Assembly (NCBI GenBank): GCA_948567375.1
Contig: OX419755.1
Location: 67,584,944 to 67,648,943, forward strand
Source: Lunularia cruciata
Lineage: Eukaryota; Streptophyta; Marchantiopsida; Lunulariales; Lunulariaceae
Direction: 5' to 3'
DNA: 64,000 bases
Below the pieces are notes generated by a model. That model was not told the DNA's origin. It did no database searches and was given only the letters and a program-made list of their open reading frames with translations. The translations under genes were made by a program, and so were the position numbers. Of this stretch, positions 1 through 12,927 are shown one piece after another (the first letter of the stretch is position 1; each line of letters begins with the position of its first letter).

Positions 1-1
1 G

Positions 2-1618
2 ATGGGGAAACTTTCGGTTTTCTTTGGCAAGGATGGAAAAGATGTGGAGGCCTTTGTGAGAGACTTCAAGAAAGCTTGCATATGAAACAATGAGAGGAGG
101 AAGAATGAGTGGGCCTCATTATTACCAGATTTCTTTGAGGATGCAGCACTTACATGGTATGAGTCAGAATACCAAAAGAGAGAGAGGAGAGATGGGGAAG
201 AGGAGTCTTGGGAGACTTTGACTTCAGCACTCATTGAGAACTTTCTTCCTGATGAGAGTTATGAGAGATTGATGAGTGAGGTTACATTTCTCAAGCAAGG
301 AGATGGAGAGAAAGTGAGAGTCTATGTGGAAAGAGTGGAAAAGTTGGAGTCCAGATTTTGCATAGTGTTGAGGAAGGGTGGGGATGATGTGGAGACTACA
401 ATGATTGGCATAGGGGCCATGCTCACCAAGAATTTTGTGGGAGGGTTGAGACCACAAATTAGAAGCAAGGTGAGATATGAGAAACCTTCTTCCAAGGTTG
501 AAGCTATCAAGATCGCAATTCGTATGGTGGAGAGTTTGGAAGGGGATGAGAGTGATTTGGTGGTGAAGGAGGTTGTGCATCCTCCTCAAGGCTACAAGTA
601 TGGTGGAACTTCTGATACTTTGGTGGCAAGGGTTGCACCACAAGTAGTGGTTGCTCCAGTTCTTGCACCTCCACCAAAAGGTCTACTTCAAACCATCACA
701 GAACAACTTGTAGATCTCAAGATCAATGTGGTGCAACTATGGGAGAAGAGAGAGGTGGATCAGAATGTAGGGAGAGGGCCTAGGAGTTATGGAAACTATC
801 CATATAGAGGAGGCCAACCATCCAACAATTTCAATGATAGAAATTGTTTTGGATGTGGAAGAAGAGGCCATATCCAAAGGAATTGCCCAAATTCCACTTA
901 CCATGGAGGAAGGGGTTATGAGGGAGCCAATAGAGGGAAAGAGGGAGGTAGTGAAACCCAAGTGGCTCCTAATCCCAACAAAGGTAAGGAGATAGCATCC
1001 ATAGATGTGGTTGAGAGCAAGTATGAGAAGGGAGAGTGCTCAAACTCCAAGGGTCTTAATTTGGAGCTTTTGGCACAAGAGAAGAAGAGAGCTCATTTTA
1101 CAGAGGATGTTCACTCTTCTCAAGGATTTACTTCAAGCAAGGATACTCCTATGTCTACTAGGAGCACTCGCACCTCAACACCATCAACAACAAAGACTCC
1201 AAGGAAGAAGTTGGGGATGGAGGATTTCTTGATTTCAAAGCAACAATGGAACTACAATGTGTTGGAGGATGTTGGTAGTCACAAGGCTAACATCACAGTG
1301 GGCCAATTGATTGCTTTGAACCCTACCTTGAGAAAGGAGCTTAGAGGTGGTTTGAGTTCTACAAGGAGCAAGAAGAAGAAGAAGGCAAAAGTTCCAATAT
1401 CAATGGGGGTGGTGGATGCCAAGCCAACACCATGGGAGGCTTGCAAATATGCCTCCAAGATTGATGTGAGAGTGAATGGTCACAACATCAAGGATGCATT
1501 GGTTGATGGAGGATCAGCAGTGAATGCCATGTCTGAAAGGTTGATGAAGAAGTTGGGTATGATACCCTCAAGACCTTCAACATTTGTGGTGAGCATGGCA
1601 AACAAGCAACAAGTTTGA
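2..1618 (+). pseudogene. Alpha element Gag and protease (Ty3/gypsy)
   Basis: This is the capsid (Gag) and aspartic protease part of a Ty3/gypsy polyprotein; its N-terminus lies before the window. One frame is open from base 2 except for a TGA at 83-85 and a TGA at 1616-1618. Seen in the sequence: a retrotransposon-Gag helical region with a WYESEYQKRE-like stretch, one CCHC zinc knuckle (CFGCGRRGHIQRNC, about 845-890), a basic/serine-rich linker, and a protease motif DALVDGGSAVNAMS near 1495. That motif has DGG where most gypsy proteases have D(S/T)G. Both TGA codons could be decayed CGA codons, as expected from methyl-C deamination (inference). The same frame continues into RT downstream. The Gag-protease identity is firm; activity is unlikely. 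Confidence 0.9.
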
Positions 1619-4600
1619 CCAGTAGGAGTGATGGATAAGGTGGTAGTTTCAATTATGGGAGTTCAAAATCTCATAACTTTCCAAGTCTTGAAGGATTCAA
1701 GCTATGACTTACTTCTTGGGAGGCCATGGTTGAGAGCAGCACGCACAACTGATCGATGGCACAAAGGGTACTTGAGGATTGGGCCATCAAACCATAGAGT
1801 CATTGTTCCTGTGACTAACACCACCAACACTTCACATTCAGATACACCATCTTCTGATTATTGGGAATCAGATTCTGAAGAAGGAGCTTCAAGTGTGGAC
1901 ACAAGCATGGAGGAAGAGACTTCCATGGAGGAGGATGAATCTGAATCTGATTCAGATGTATATCCCTTGTGTGCTATGGATTTTGCACCTAAGCCAAAGG
2001 TTTTGAAGGACCCAGACAAATCACCATTGACACTTGAGGAGGTAGAGAGAAAGTTAGCTACTCTCAAGTATGGCCCAAATGTTACCAAGGAGGAGAAGGT
2101 GAGATTTGAGGAGATTTTCTGCAAGTTCATCCATGTGTTTGCTTTTAGTTACAAGGGTTTGAAGGAAGTCACCTTGGAGGAGCACAAGATAGAGGTGGAG
2201 TCACATGCAAGACCAATCCGCCAAAAGCAACGTGGCATTAGCCTACCAATATCTTTGGTTTTGAAGGAGGAGATTGATAAGCTCAAGGAGGCTGGATTTA
2301 TCTTTGAGGTGGAGAATTCAGAATGGGTGTCTCCAATTGTCATTGTGAAGAAAAAGAATGGCAAGCTTTGGGTATGTGTGGATTACAAGAAGCTCAATGC
2401 TGTTACCAAGAAGGACTACTACCCATTGCCGTTCATTGATGAGATCTTGGAGGAGGTTGCAGGTCATGAGAGGTACAGTTTTGGAGATGGTTAGAGTGGA
2501 TACAACCAAATCAAGATTGCACCAGAGCATCAACAACTCACCACATTCACCATACCTTGGGGAACTTACGCTTTCAAGGTCATGCCTTTTGTGCTTTGCA
2601 ATGCTCCAGCCACATTCCAACGGTTCATGAACAAGGTATTTGAACCTTTCATTGGGAAATTTGTGAGAGACTTCATTGATGACTTTTGTGTCTATGGGAG
2701 CAAGGAGGAGCACTTTGAGCACCTAATCAAAGTCTTACAACGCTTGGATGAGGCAAATGCATCACTCAACCCAGAAAAGTGCATTTTTGGATGTGAAGAA
2801 GGTCTACTTTTGGGGTACATCATCTCCAAGGATGGAATAGTAGTTGATCCTAAGAAGGTGAGGAAAATCTCAAACCTTCCATTCCCTTCAAGCTTGACAA
2901 AGTTACGCCAATTCTTGGGGATGGTTGAATACTATAGGAGGTTCATCTTCTCATTTTCCAACAAAGCTTATGCATTGACCATCTACATGAAAAAGGGTGT
3001 AGATTACATGGTGATTTTGGAGGACAAGGAGGCTCTCAAAGCTTTTGAGGAGCTCAAGCAATCCCTTGTTGTAGCTCCAATTCTTGCTAAACCTGATCGG
3101 AGTAAGCCTTTCATCCTCTACACTGATGCTTCTAATGTAGCTATAGGATGCACTCTTAGTCAATTAGACCAAGATGGGCATGATCATCCAATAGCTTATG
3201 CTAGTAGGCAGATGGTTTCAGCAGAGAAGAACTACTCTGTCACGGAGAGAGAAGGGTTGGCAGTGATCTTTGGTCTCAAGAAGTTTAGTCACTACTTGAT
3301 TGGAGGGAAAGCCACCATTGTCACGGATCACAAGGCTGTGAAGTACATCTTCAACAAGCCTAATGTTGAAGGGAGACTAGCAAGGTGGATGATACTCTTA
3401 TTTGAGTATGACTACACCATTGAGGATAGGCCAGGAAAGAAACATGCAAATGTTGATTTGTTATCAAGAGCCTATGATCATGATGGAGATGAGCCAGCGG
3501 ATGATTCCTTCCCAGATGAGGAGCTCATGACAATCTCAGTCACTCAAGAGGTTCCAATGGAGTACAAGGAGATTGTGGATTTTGTGACAAGAGGTAACTA
3601 TCCAAAAGGGATGCATGCTAGGGAGAGGAAGGCCCTTGCAGCAAGATCTAGACCTTACACAATGGTGGAGGATATTCTTTTTCACCAAGGAGCAGATGGT
3701 CTACTTCAAAGAGCAGTGGGTAAGGAAGAGTCTATCCTACTCATAAAGGAGTTTCATGAAGGTTTAGTATGTGGAGGACACTTTACAGGTAAGGTGACTG
3801 CTTTCAAGATTCTAGATGCAGGTTACCATTGGAGAGGGATTTTCAAGGATTGTCTTGATTATTGCAAAACTTGTCATGTTTGTCAACCTTTTGCTAGAAA
3901 TTCTACATCCACTCCACCACTTAGATCAATTCCATTGCTAGGACCTTTTGAGAAGTGGGGAATTGATTTTGTAGGTCCTCTCAATAGAACCCCAAGAAAC
4001 AATTGGTACATTGTGGTAGTTACTGATTACCTTACCAAGTGGGTTGAGGCTAGACCATTGAGGGACAAGAATGAAGATGAAGTGGGTAGATTTCTTTATG
4101 AACGCATTATCACTAGGTTTGGATGCCCTTTAGAGTTGGTTTCTGATAGAGGAGGAGAGTTTATAGGAAGCATTACTACAGCCATGCTACGACATTTCTC
4201 TATCACACATAGAGTAATTACATCCTATAAGCCAAATTCCAATGGCTTGGCAGAGAGAACCAATCAGACCTTGTGCATGATGTTGGCCAAAGATGCAGAA
4301 ATGGAGGGGGCTAAACATCATTGGGACAAGAGGATTCATGTAGTTTTGTGGGAGTATAGGACAACCATGAAGACTTCCACCGGATATTCTCCATTTCAAT
4401 TGGTGTATGGTATTGAGTCTACCTTACCTATTCACTTTGATCTTCCTACCTTCCAAAGCATTCATAGGAGATTGAAGAAAGCACAAGGAAGTGATGCAGA
4501 GAAGTCAAGGAAAGATCAACTCATGGAGTTGGAAGAGGCAAGAGCAATTGCTATGGTTCGAGTGGAGCAAGCCCAAAGGAAAAAAAAGGAGAGCTATGAC

Positions 4601-4828
4601 AAGAGGCAAGGCAAGAAGAACGTGGAGCCTTTCAAAGAAGGTGATTGGGTAATGTTGTTTGATTCCATTCGATTCAAGAGAGTGCAAAAGAAGTTTTTGC
4701 CTAAGTACTTTGGATCTTTCATAGTGGAGAAGGTGTGGAGCAATTACACCTATGATCTCAAGGAGTTGGGAGGAAGACACTTTGATAGGATTAACCATGA
4801 TAAGTTGAAGATGTACCATAGAAGGTAG
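1619..4828 (+). pseudogene. Alpha element reverse transcriptase-RNase H-integrase
   Basis: This is the Pol part of the Alpha polyprotein, in the same frame as the upstream Gag. A TAG at 2492-2494 breaks it inside RT motif A, just before the SGYNQI motif. Domains in order: protease-RT linker (LLGRPWLRAA), RT fingers (EWVSPIVIVKKKNGK), palm with FIDDFCVYG, RNase H (FILYTDASNVAIG), integrase H2C2 zinc finger (CKTCHVC), and an integrase core with D (GIDFVGPL), D (SDRGGEF) and E (NGLAERTNQ). A tail ends in LKMYHRR. No chromodomain is visible. Apart from the stops, the frame is intact for over 3 kb, so this is the youngest-looking coding region in the 1-37 kb nest. Confidence 0.93.
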
Positions 4829-4864
4829 AGAGACCTTCACTTTGAGGACAAAGTGAAAACTTAG

Positions 4865-4876
4865 TCCGGGGGTAAA
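4865..4876 (+). other. Alpha polypurine tract
   Basis: A purine-rich run (CCGGGGGTAAA) directly precedes the TGTAACACCC start of the 3' LTR. This is the expected position and composition for the plus-strand primer of reverse transcription. Confidence 0.7.
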
Positions 4877-5565
4877 TGTAACACCCATTTGTGCATGTGT
4901 GTGGTATTGTGATATTTAGCTTTGTATTACAAGTACTTAAGAGATATTATTTATATAGAGATAAAGGATGGTTCTATATTAGTCATGGTTAGCTAAAGTT
5001 AGTCATAGCTAAGATAGAGGGGACCTTACTTTAGAGGAAGTAGAAAAGATGAGCACCACTATTTTGGACTTTAGTGTGTTGACTTGGTATTATTCCTAGG
5101 TGTTTGGCTTTGAGGAAAGAGTTGAGAACTCTTGGGCCCGCAAGCCTTTTTGTTTTGGATTCTTCTTTAGTCCAAGGATACCCATGTGAAGGAATCCTTG
5201 ACTTAGTGGTTGGGTCAAGATAAGACCACATGCTTAGGGGAATATGCCCATGTGAATGGATATTCCTTTCTACTTTTTGACTTTACTTGACTTTTAGTCT
5301 AGTAACTTGAGTTACTACGGTAATTAGTAACTTTGGTACGTAACCATTTCACAAGTATATAAACAAGGGGTGAGGAGGTACTCATCATCCTTTCATTTGC
5401 AACTATCTCTCTCATTGAGTTCTCTAGTGAGCAATGTCTTGAGTCTTGGAGTGTTAGCCTTGGAGGAGTATGATGGAGTTTGGGTTCCTTGCCTTCTTAG
5501 TCCATGGTGCGCTACCATAATAGCCATCAGAGGTTCATCCTGAGTGAGAGACAGGCCGGCTCACA
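4877..5565 (+). repeat. Alpha 3' LTR
   Basis: It begins TGTAACACCC right after the polypurine tract and probably ends at GGCTCACA (TGT...ACA termini), about 689 bp. A TATA box (TATATAAA) lies at 5356-5363. The 5' LTR is outside the window, so the right edge is inferred. The next base starts sequence homologous to the Giant-family LTR, which lacks its own terminal 60 bp at exactly this point. This implies Alpha inserted into an older Giant LTR. Confidence 0.7.
5356..5363 (+). promoter_or_regulatory. TATA box of Alpha LTR
   Basis: TATATAAA about 210 bp before the LTR end, the usual place for the U3 core promoter of a plant LTR. Confidence 0.5.
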
Positions 5566-7121
5566 GTTCCCGTATAGATATGATTCAGAATTGGTCAAAT
5601 ACAAAGCAAAGCAAAGCAACAATTTAGTTCTTCTTGGTTGCGTCTTTAGTCTCACAAGTAGAAACTACACCCAAAAGAGAGTAACAAGCACTGACTTGCA
5701 GTCTCGTCACAGATTAACACTCCTTAATCACAACTCCATCAAAACTTTCCAAACAATCTTGATTGTGATGATTCAGGCTCTCCCAAAAACGGCACTTCAC
5801 TACAAAAAAACTTTGCCATAGAATTATGTTCTACCTCTCCATTGAAGGCACAACTTCCTTGATCAAAATTGATTAACATCAACTTCACACTGCACTCACA
5901 AATGCAGAATACTATTAACACTACAATTCCTCTTAGATCTATCAAGGCATTGCTTTGATTGCACTTCACTCAAGATCAAACACACATAATGAAGATCAAG
6001 GCTGCAAAATCCAACATCCAACAAGCACACTAACTTGCACTTCAAATTTCTCCACACACTCACAAACACAAACAAAAAATTGATACTTGGAATTAAGCTC
6101 AAATGATGAGCACTGCTTCACAACACTTCACTTTATCTATTCCCAAAAATAATGAGCATTGAACAACATATGACTGCGAATGCCACCTTTAAATAGTGAA
6201 GCAAACTACAATTCTAACAAAAATACCATTTTACAACAACTCTTCCTACTTGCAGATCCAAATTGACAATGCAACCCTTCATATCTACCTCTTCAAACCT
6301 CAAAATCTATTACTAATACGATACAATGTCTACTTCTTCCTTGGCTTTCAAACCCAAAGTAACTTCACACACTACTACTTTGTTCTTGGGTTTCACAACT
6401 CCTGATTTTGTTACCAATTCTAACATTTGTCTTTCTTGATCTATAATTCCACTAGTGGGTAATCCATCTAACTCCTTATCTCCCGACCTACTCTTCTCTA
6501 AAGTGTCAAATGTCAAATCCAAAGACACCTACACGCCTATCTCTCTTACTTTGGGTCTAACAACTATCAATTCCTTTACTAACTTTACTATGTACTCATC
6601 AAGAATTGTAATTGAAAGCACGGGTACACTATCTACGCTTTCAATTTCCAACCCACTTTCCCCTAATCACTCATGTATTGACCCAAAGACACCAAACTAC
6701 TCTGTACATCTACTCTCAAAACTTCAAATGCTTGTTACTTTTGCTATAGACCTTTAAACTCAATTTTGGTGGCAATAGAAAGCCCTAAACAAGACACTTC
6801 CAACAAGATATAGCACGCTTGATTTGGACATGTCATCATCGAGATATAGTTCTTGCAGTAATCCTGACCTATAATCTCCATTCCTCCTTTGGGTCTGCCC
6901 TCCTTCAGCATCTAATCCGAGTTTTTCCTCCTCTAACACAAAGTAAGCTTCTTTGGGTTTGATCCACTCTGAGTCCTTCTTCCTCCAACACAAAGTTGAT
7001 TTCTTTGGGTCAAATTAAAATACAAACTTCTCATTGTTTATTCTCCATTTGGGTTTAATTTGGTTTCAATAATGCATTTCCTTTTTAAAACTCATCCAAA
7101 ATGAAAAATGTGAGTACCACA
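5566..7121 (-). repeat. Giant-family LTR relic (short form)
   Basis: It aligns, in the same orientation, with the left part of the Giant LTR (14413 onward) and with the solo LTR at 27137-29024 read in reverse. The minus-strand start (rc TGTGGTACTCACATTTTTCA) is at 7121. The other terminus, expected as TGTGACAACCCGG, is missing because the Alpha LTR abuts it at 5565/5566. It holds the C-terminal end of the LTR-borne ORF (6313-6528, TLEKSRSGDKELDGLPTSG). It is the short LTR form, lacking most of the ORF found in the 3.96-kb version. Confidence 0.8.
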
Positions 7122-8960
7122 TGAACCGTGCTCTCTCAAAGGCCAGTTCAGTTGGCAACTCCTCCAATCTAGCTGTTGTTGCCTGCCATAAACCACTGGT
7201 TGCTGAATGGATCCCATGCTCCTCAACCAAGTCAGCTCCACTATCAACCACCTCTACTTTAGTAGTAGGAATCGCATCATCCCTACTCTCACACAGTGTG
7301 GTAGCCAACCAGAACATTGGGGTTGGGTAAACTCCCAATGTAAACAAGTCATTGGCCAAAAATATAGGACGCCACATAATCAGCTGAGCCGCCCCCAACA
7401 TCATGCTAGACTCTATTTGTCGTAGTAGTAGGTGGCGGACTAGTAGGTAGTCCATCATGTACTCCATCACCACCTACCACACCTGCATTGGGACGTCTAG
7501 GAACCATGGATGTCATCTGCAATGCCTCAAATAATGTGAAAGATTGGGGAAGTCTGACTTGTCTCCCAACCTCTCCTCTCTATGGGTTGAACTCCACTGA
7601 TGCTCCTCTAGGCTTTGGAGCACGTATTGCACTCCTAGTCACTGCTGCAGATGCATCCACCTATGTTGCTCCGCACATGAAGTCCAAAGCATCTCTATCA
7701 CTAACATATGAAGTGGAAGCCTCAACACTCAAATCTGATCTCCTCTGAGCGATAACCATACTAGCCAATCTCTACTCCAATTGCTTAATCCAAGTAGCCA
7801 TAGTTGTATTAGAAGTAAGGGTAGGTACTGCACTCCTACTAGGTGTAGATCCTCTACCACCACCCCTACTACCTCATTCTCCATGAACTGGAGCTCCTCT
7901 ACTACCTACCATAGCAGCCCTACCACTTCGTAACTTTGGGGTGCAGGTCAAAACTCCGAGGTGTAGGTCAAAACACCAGTCACTAGTATGATCAAATCTG
8001 TGGCAATGCTCACACTGCCTTTGTGCTGATTGTGATGCACTTGAGGTATTAGGTCCATTGCCCTGAGTACATTCTCTCCGATGGTGAGGTCCACCACAAG
8101 TCCAACAAGCAACACCACTACTCATTGGCTGTTGCTGACCCAAAAAATGAAGGTAAGGGTCTAACTCCACTAAGCCCTCCACTCGCTCCATAGGATCTAG
8201 GCTGTCCATCCTGTCCTCAAAAACCAATTGGGCATGGTGCACTCTGTTGCACTCTAGAAGAAGTCACAGCCGTGGATGAGGCTCCCTACCAAATCCAAAT
8301 GTCACCACTCTTTCCTCCACCATGTTGATCTCAATACGCTCAACCAAACTAAAGACCACTGCCAAAGTAGGCAAAGTAGCATGCAATAACGTAGCATCAT
8401 GAACTCTACGTTGCAACTCCCTGTCCAGTATCCCATACCAAAATTGGGCTGATTGGGCCTCAATAACTCATTGAGTGAAATTGATTAGCCGCCTCATGTG
8501 AGTGTATGCCGTAGGCTCTCTCCAAGTTGGAACTCTTGCAAGCTCCTCAGCTTGTCAGTCCGCATCCTTGGTAGTTCTACCTCAAACATTGGAAGAACTC
8601 CACCATGGGGTTAAACCCTGGTACCACACCACCTCTTGCAATGGTATCTCCACTCGTAGTAGCACTATCTCCAGCTAGTGCACCTCCACTAGCTCCACTA
8701 ACACTACTCAAGCTAGAACTCGTAGGTACAGCCAATCTACTCCTAGCCACCAAATTTGAAGTGATAGAGACATAGTTGAAAGACCAATATTTTCTCCATA
8801 ACTCAATCTCCTCCAAATGAGCTCTCCTGAACTCATAGTAGTCATCCATCGGTGGACCCTCCAGATGTTGAAACAACTCCTTCCATGCCATGAAGGGTGT
8901 AAACAAAGTTGGGTTCCGCATCTATTGCAGATCACACCAACTATCAAACTCTTGGATGAA
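7122..8960 (-). pseudogene. Phd-1 Gag fragment with two zinc knuckles
   Basis: This is a Gag relic on the minus strand. The N-terminal part (8577-8921) has an aromatic helical region (FTPFMAWKELFQHLEG) followed by a Ser/Ala/Gly-rich linker. The later part (7874-8242) has two zinc knuckles: CWTCGGPHHRREC (CX2CX3HX4C) and CEHCHRFDHTSDWC (CX2CX4HX4C). Frames are broken repeatedly. Reading leftward, the sequence runs into the Giant LTR relic at 7121 with no protease or RT. I assign it to Phd-1 because its 5' LTR lies upstream at 10518-10953. The integrase-PHD half of that element is at 25478-29278 on the opposite strand. Confidence 0.7.
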
Positions 8961-10517
8961 GTCATCCAACTCAATGGTACCCACTATACCAGAGTTACAC
9001 CTAGGGCCTTTGGAGGCCCCATAAATCTCGTCCATGTCCCACAACAATGGTGTGGACACACCATTGTGCACTCTCAACTAAATCAACTCTTGTGTCAAAC
9101 TCCAACTCAAAGTCAATCTCCTCCCTCATTGAGACCTGAGATACAAGTCGATATCAAGTACCACTACAAGTAAACCCATTGCATACTACAGGGCTATCTC
9201 CTCTAGAATCCCCAAAGAACTCTATCTTGACAAAGTAACCACATCTGCAAACTACAACATCAAACCGAAACCACAAACTATAACCGCAAGTCGCAACCGC
9301 AAATACCCCACCAAGTGCCAACACCACCAAGTGCCGATACCAACCAAGCAGCACCCACTAATGTAACTCTAACCAAGATAACTACACTAGGGGAAAGGGC
9401 AACCTGTAACCTGTAACTTGCCATCACAATACACACTCTCACGATCTACAGGTCATCACTTCCTGCCTCACCAGAGAGAAACAAAGGTAGTCTGACTGGT
9501 CATCACTCCAACCTCACTACCGAGAGCACATTAGAGCACCAACGCTCAAAATTCAAGGCACCTCACACAAACGATGTGCACAAACAAGAAGCAAAGAATG
9601 GAGGGAGTTACATCACAAGAAATCTCCATCTCATAAAACAACATGGGACTAACTCTGCTACCATTTGGCATTTGACATAAGAGAAGTTTGTATCTAAGTC
9701 CTAAGCTACCAAGATCACCAAGAATGGGATCAAACTGCCTCTCCTAGCCAAAGCTACAAGTGTATAGATAATAGTGGCACAATCACTAGGACAACAAGTG
9801 AGGGTGGACCAATTGGCTAGGGCACTAGTCTAGGAACAAGAGATCTAGGGGTCAAACCTTGTTGCACACAATCTAGCAAGATGGGCAGATTTTGCCAACC
9901 AATGACCAAGATCTACTCTAAACTAGCTAGCCTTCTAGGGCTTAGCCTCTCATAGCCCACAGCCCTATGCCTCAAAGCCTCTTAACATTGAAATTCAGTC
10001 AAATGAGGCCTTTCTTCTTGACACTTCAAATCTACTCCAAAATTTGGTGAAACTCCTCTAAACTTGCAAAAGTCCTCCAAATTTGGCCAAACAGCAAAAC
10101 TCCTCTAAATCTGACGTTAAAATCTGACATAAACCCTAAAGTTAACCGCCAAATCCCTCGCTAACTCTTCACTCAAGCCAAATTGAAAACATGGGTTTCT
10201 CCAACTCATAAATTCACGAGAATAGCTTCCCAACTCCACCTTGAATTTTACTTTTGTCACAACAAATTGGTCCTACCTTTACCTCCTGAGCTCAAAATCA
10301 CAACTACTGCTCAAAATTTGCTCCTTTTGTGCTCAAAAATTGGCCAGCACTTCCGCACACCATCTGCCTTACTGCCAAATCTCCATCTAGCAATGAGTTT
10401 TTGCACACCAAGGAAAAACTGAACTTCAATCAATCTACCAATGATCCACCGAGCTTGGAGGTACCACCAACACTCAAAGTTCTTGCACCCAATTTCCCCC
10501 TGATTTTACTTCTCCAA
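8961..10517 (-). other. Phd-1 leader between 5' LTR and Gag
   Basis: About 1.5 kb between the 5' LTR and Gag of Phd-1. It has no long ORF on either strand and no recognisable domain. I read it as an untranslated leader plus degenerate early Gag. No convincing tRNA primer-binding site was seen next to the LTR. Confidence 0.4.
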
Positions 10518-10953
10518 TGTAATCAGATTGTTTACTACTCTCAACTCAACTTTGATCAGTACTTGATCTATCACTCTATAAACTGCCAACAACTAGGCAC
10601 TAATTACAGTCAAGCCACACTCACTCTAGCTAAGAGAATCTAGGTGATGCTTGCTGGCCTCTGTCCACCATAGTCAGGATATCAAAGGCTCAACATCAGA
10701 GAAGTGAGCTCTCTGGAGCAACACTTTGAAAGTATACCCCCTGGACTCAAGCTAGGTCTGAAACCCTAACGGTCTTGCTGACGGTGCAAATAGTGCAAAG
10801 TGATAGTGGGCCCTATCGTGAAGTCAGTACCCTAAACACAAAATCTGACAGTCGGAAGGTAGTCTTTGAGAAATTATTGAAATAACTCTAACTACTATCA
10901 CTAGAACTCCAGTGTCTGAGCAATCTAGATATGACACTACAAATGGTGTGACA
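10518..10953 (-). repeat. Phd-1 5' LTR
   Basis: On the minus strand it starts TGTCACACCATTTG (at 10953) and ends near CTGATTACA (10518). It is clearly homologous to the LTRs at 26834-29278, 33235-33779 and 62099-62654. It lacks the roughly 105-bp 3' extension those three have. Its start abuts the middle of the Chromo RNase H region at 10954. Confidence 0.75.
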
Positions 10954-12927
10954 AAGCATTCCAAAAGCTAAAACATATGGTGTCTTCAAGACCCATTCTT
11001 CAACCATATGATCCTCAACTACCTTGTGTGGTTGATTTTGATGCTTCTAACTTTGCAATTGGAGTTGTGTTGCAACAAGAATTCACAAATGGACTACATC
11101 CCATTGCTTTGTGTCTCACCAACTAAATACAACTAAAAGAAATTACTCTGCTCTAGATCAAGAACAACTTGCAATGGTATATGCCACCAAGGTATGGAGG
11201 CATTATCTCTTGGAGAAACAAGTGATCATGCAAACTGATCACAAATGATTGTTGCAGACCTTACACTTGGAACATATGAAGAGTCAACGTCATCGATAGG
11301 AAGAGCAACTCCAATTGTTTGACATCAAACTTGAGTAGAAACCAGGTTGGTTCCATGTCATCCTTGATGCTCTATCACAACAACCTGATTTGAAGTCTCT
11401 TCCTTTCATCACGATGGCAATTACAATTGCGTCAATTGACCCTAAGGTCCATAATGAGTTTTGGTCAACTCTACAACAAGATCCCTTCTTCCAAATGGTA
11501 CATGGTTGTCTGATAGCAAGCAACAAGGAGTACAACACCTTTTCCTTCAAGAAAGGCTCTCTATTCCATACAGACCGGATATATGTTCCAGCCAAGGTGA
11601 TCTCCGACTTGCACGTCTTCAAGAAGCCCATGATCTACCAATAGATAGTCACATGGGGGTAGACAAGACCTTGGATTCCCTCCAATGCCAATGGTGGTGG
11701 CCCAACATGACACAAGATGTTTGGGAGTTTGTTCGATTGTGTGAGAGCTATCAATGCATCAAGGCCAATAACCACAAGCCAAGTGGACTCCTTCAGCCAC
11801 TTCCCATTCCAACTACTCATTGGGAACATGTGAGCTTAGATCTCATCACTTCCATGCCCAAGATACAACAAGATCACACAACAAATGTGGTGTTTGTGGA
11901 TAAGCTTAGTAAGCAAATCTATTTGGCACCAACAATTGATATTGTGGATGCTCCAACCTTGGTGCAACTCTACTTTGATAATGTATTCAAACATCATGGG
12001 ATGCCATGTGTTCTCATCTCCGACCGTGATCCTTGCTTCACCGGAAAGTTTTGGCAAGCTCTCTTCTAGATACTTGGCACCAAGCTTGCTTTGTCCACAT
12101 CCTATCATCCTCAAATTGATGGACAAAATAAACATATAAATTGCACCTTGGAAGATATGCTTTGTGCCTTCATCAACATTCACCATACCAATTAAGATGA
12201 ATGTCTTGCAGCTGCAGAGTTTGCATACAACAATTCTAAATAGAAAAGCACCAGATTCTCTCCTTTCTTTCTCAATTTTGACCAAGATTTGCTTGTCTTA
12301 GATTCTCTTCTTGCTCCTCCCCCATCTTAGGTCACTCATACTTCAACCTTCTTGACCACCATATCCAAATCTCTCCAACAAGCTAAATCTCACCTCCTTG
12401 TTGCTTAGAATCATCAAAACAATATGCGGACCACCATCGTTGGGATCTCACCTTTGAAGTTGGTAATAAAGTTATGCTATCCTTTAGTAATCTACCCCTC
12501 CCACTTGATACCCAAGTTCTTAAACTTGCCCCTAATTGGATATGACTTTTTGATGCCACCTAAATTGTCTCTCTTGTACCTATCAACTTGCCTTCCTTGT
12601 CATATGTACACCCATCCTGTCTTTCATGTTTCCAAGTTGAAACCCTTTGTTCTCAACCTCTCTTCTTTTTCCTCTCGAGTCTAACCTCCTCCTCTTCCTA
12701 TCCCTATCAATTATCATGAGGAGTATGAAGTTGATCGTATCTTTGCACGTCGTCACATCCAACAAGGATGCCCACAACATACAGAGTACAAGGTCCTTTG
12801 GAAAGGGTATCCCCTTCATGATACCACATGGCAACCTCTTTCTCATCTCTAGAGGGCACAAACGGCCATCCAGGAGTTTGAACCTTCAACGGCGACAAGG
12901 ACGTCACCAACTAGCGGTGGGGAAATA
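10954..12927 (+). pseudogene. Chromo-1 3' half: RNase H, integrase, chromodomain
   Basis: This is the downstream half of a chromovirus Pol on the plus strand. The order is: RT/RNase H boundary (FQKLKHMVSSRPILQPYD frame), RNase H (FDASNFAIGVVLQ, about 11035), and integrase with H2C2 finger (HMGVDKTL...CESYQCIK) and core D (LDLIT) and D (SDRDPCF) in the 11461-12069 frame. A more degenerate C-terminus and a chromodomain at 12712-12900 follow. The TAG at 12067-12069 and other breaks show decay. The first base follows a Phd LTR start. The missing upstream half (RT, protease, Gag) sits at 29279-32528 on the opposite strand and ends at the matching residue. Confidence 0.88.
12712..12900 (+). other. 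Chromodomain of Chromo-1 integrase tail
   Basis: The frame starting at 12712 reads YEVDRIFARR, then EYKVLWKGYPLHDTTWQP, then AQTAIQEFE past one stop. This matches the chromodomain consensus (E/V-x-I, Y-x-V-x-W-K-G-Y, TWEP, F). In chromoviruses this tail reads histone methylation and directs integration into heterochromatin. The TAG near 12851 truncates it. Confidence 0.85.
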
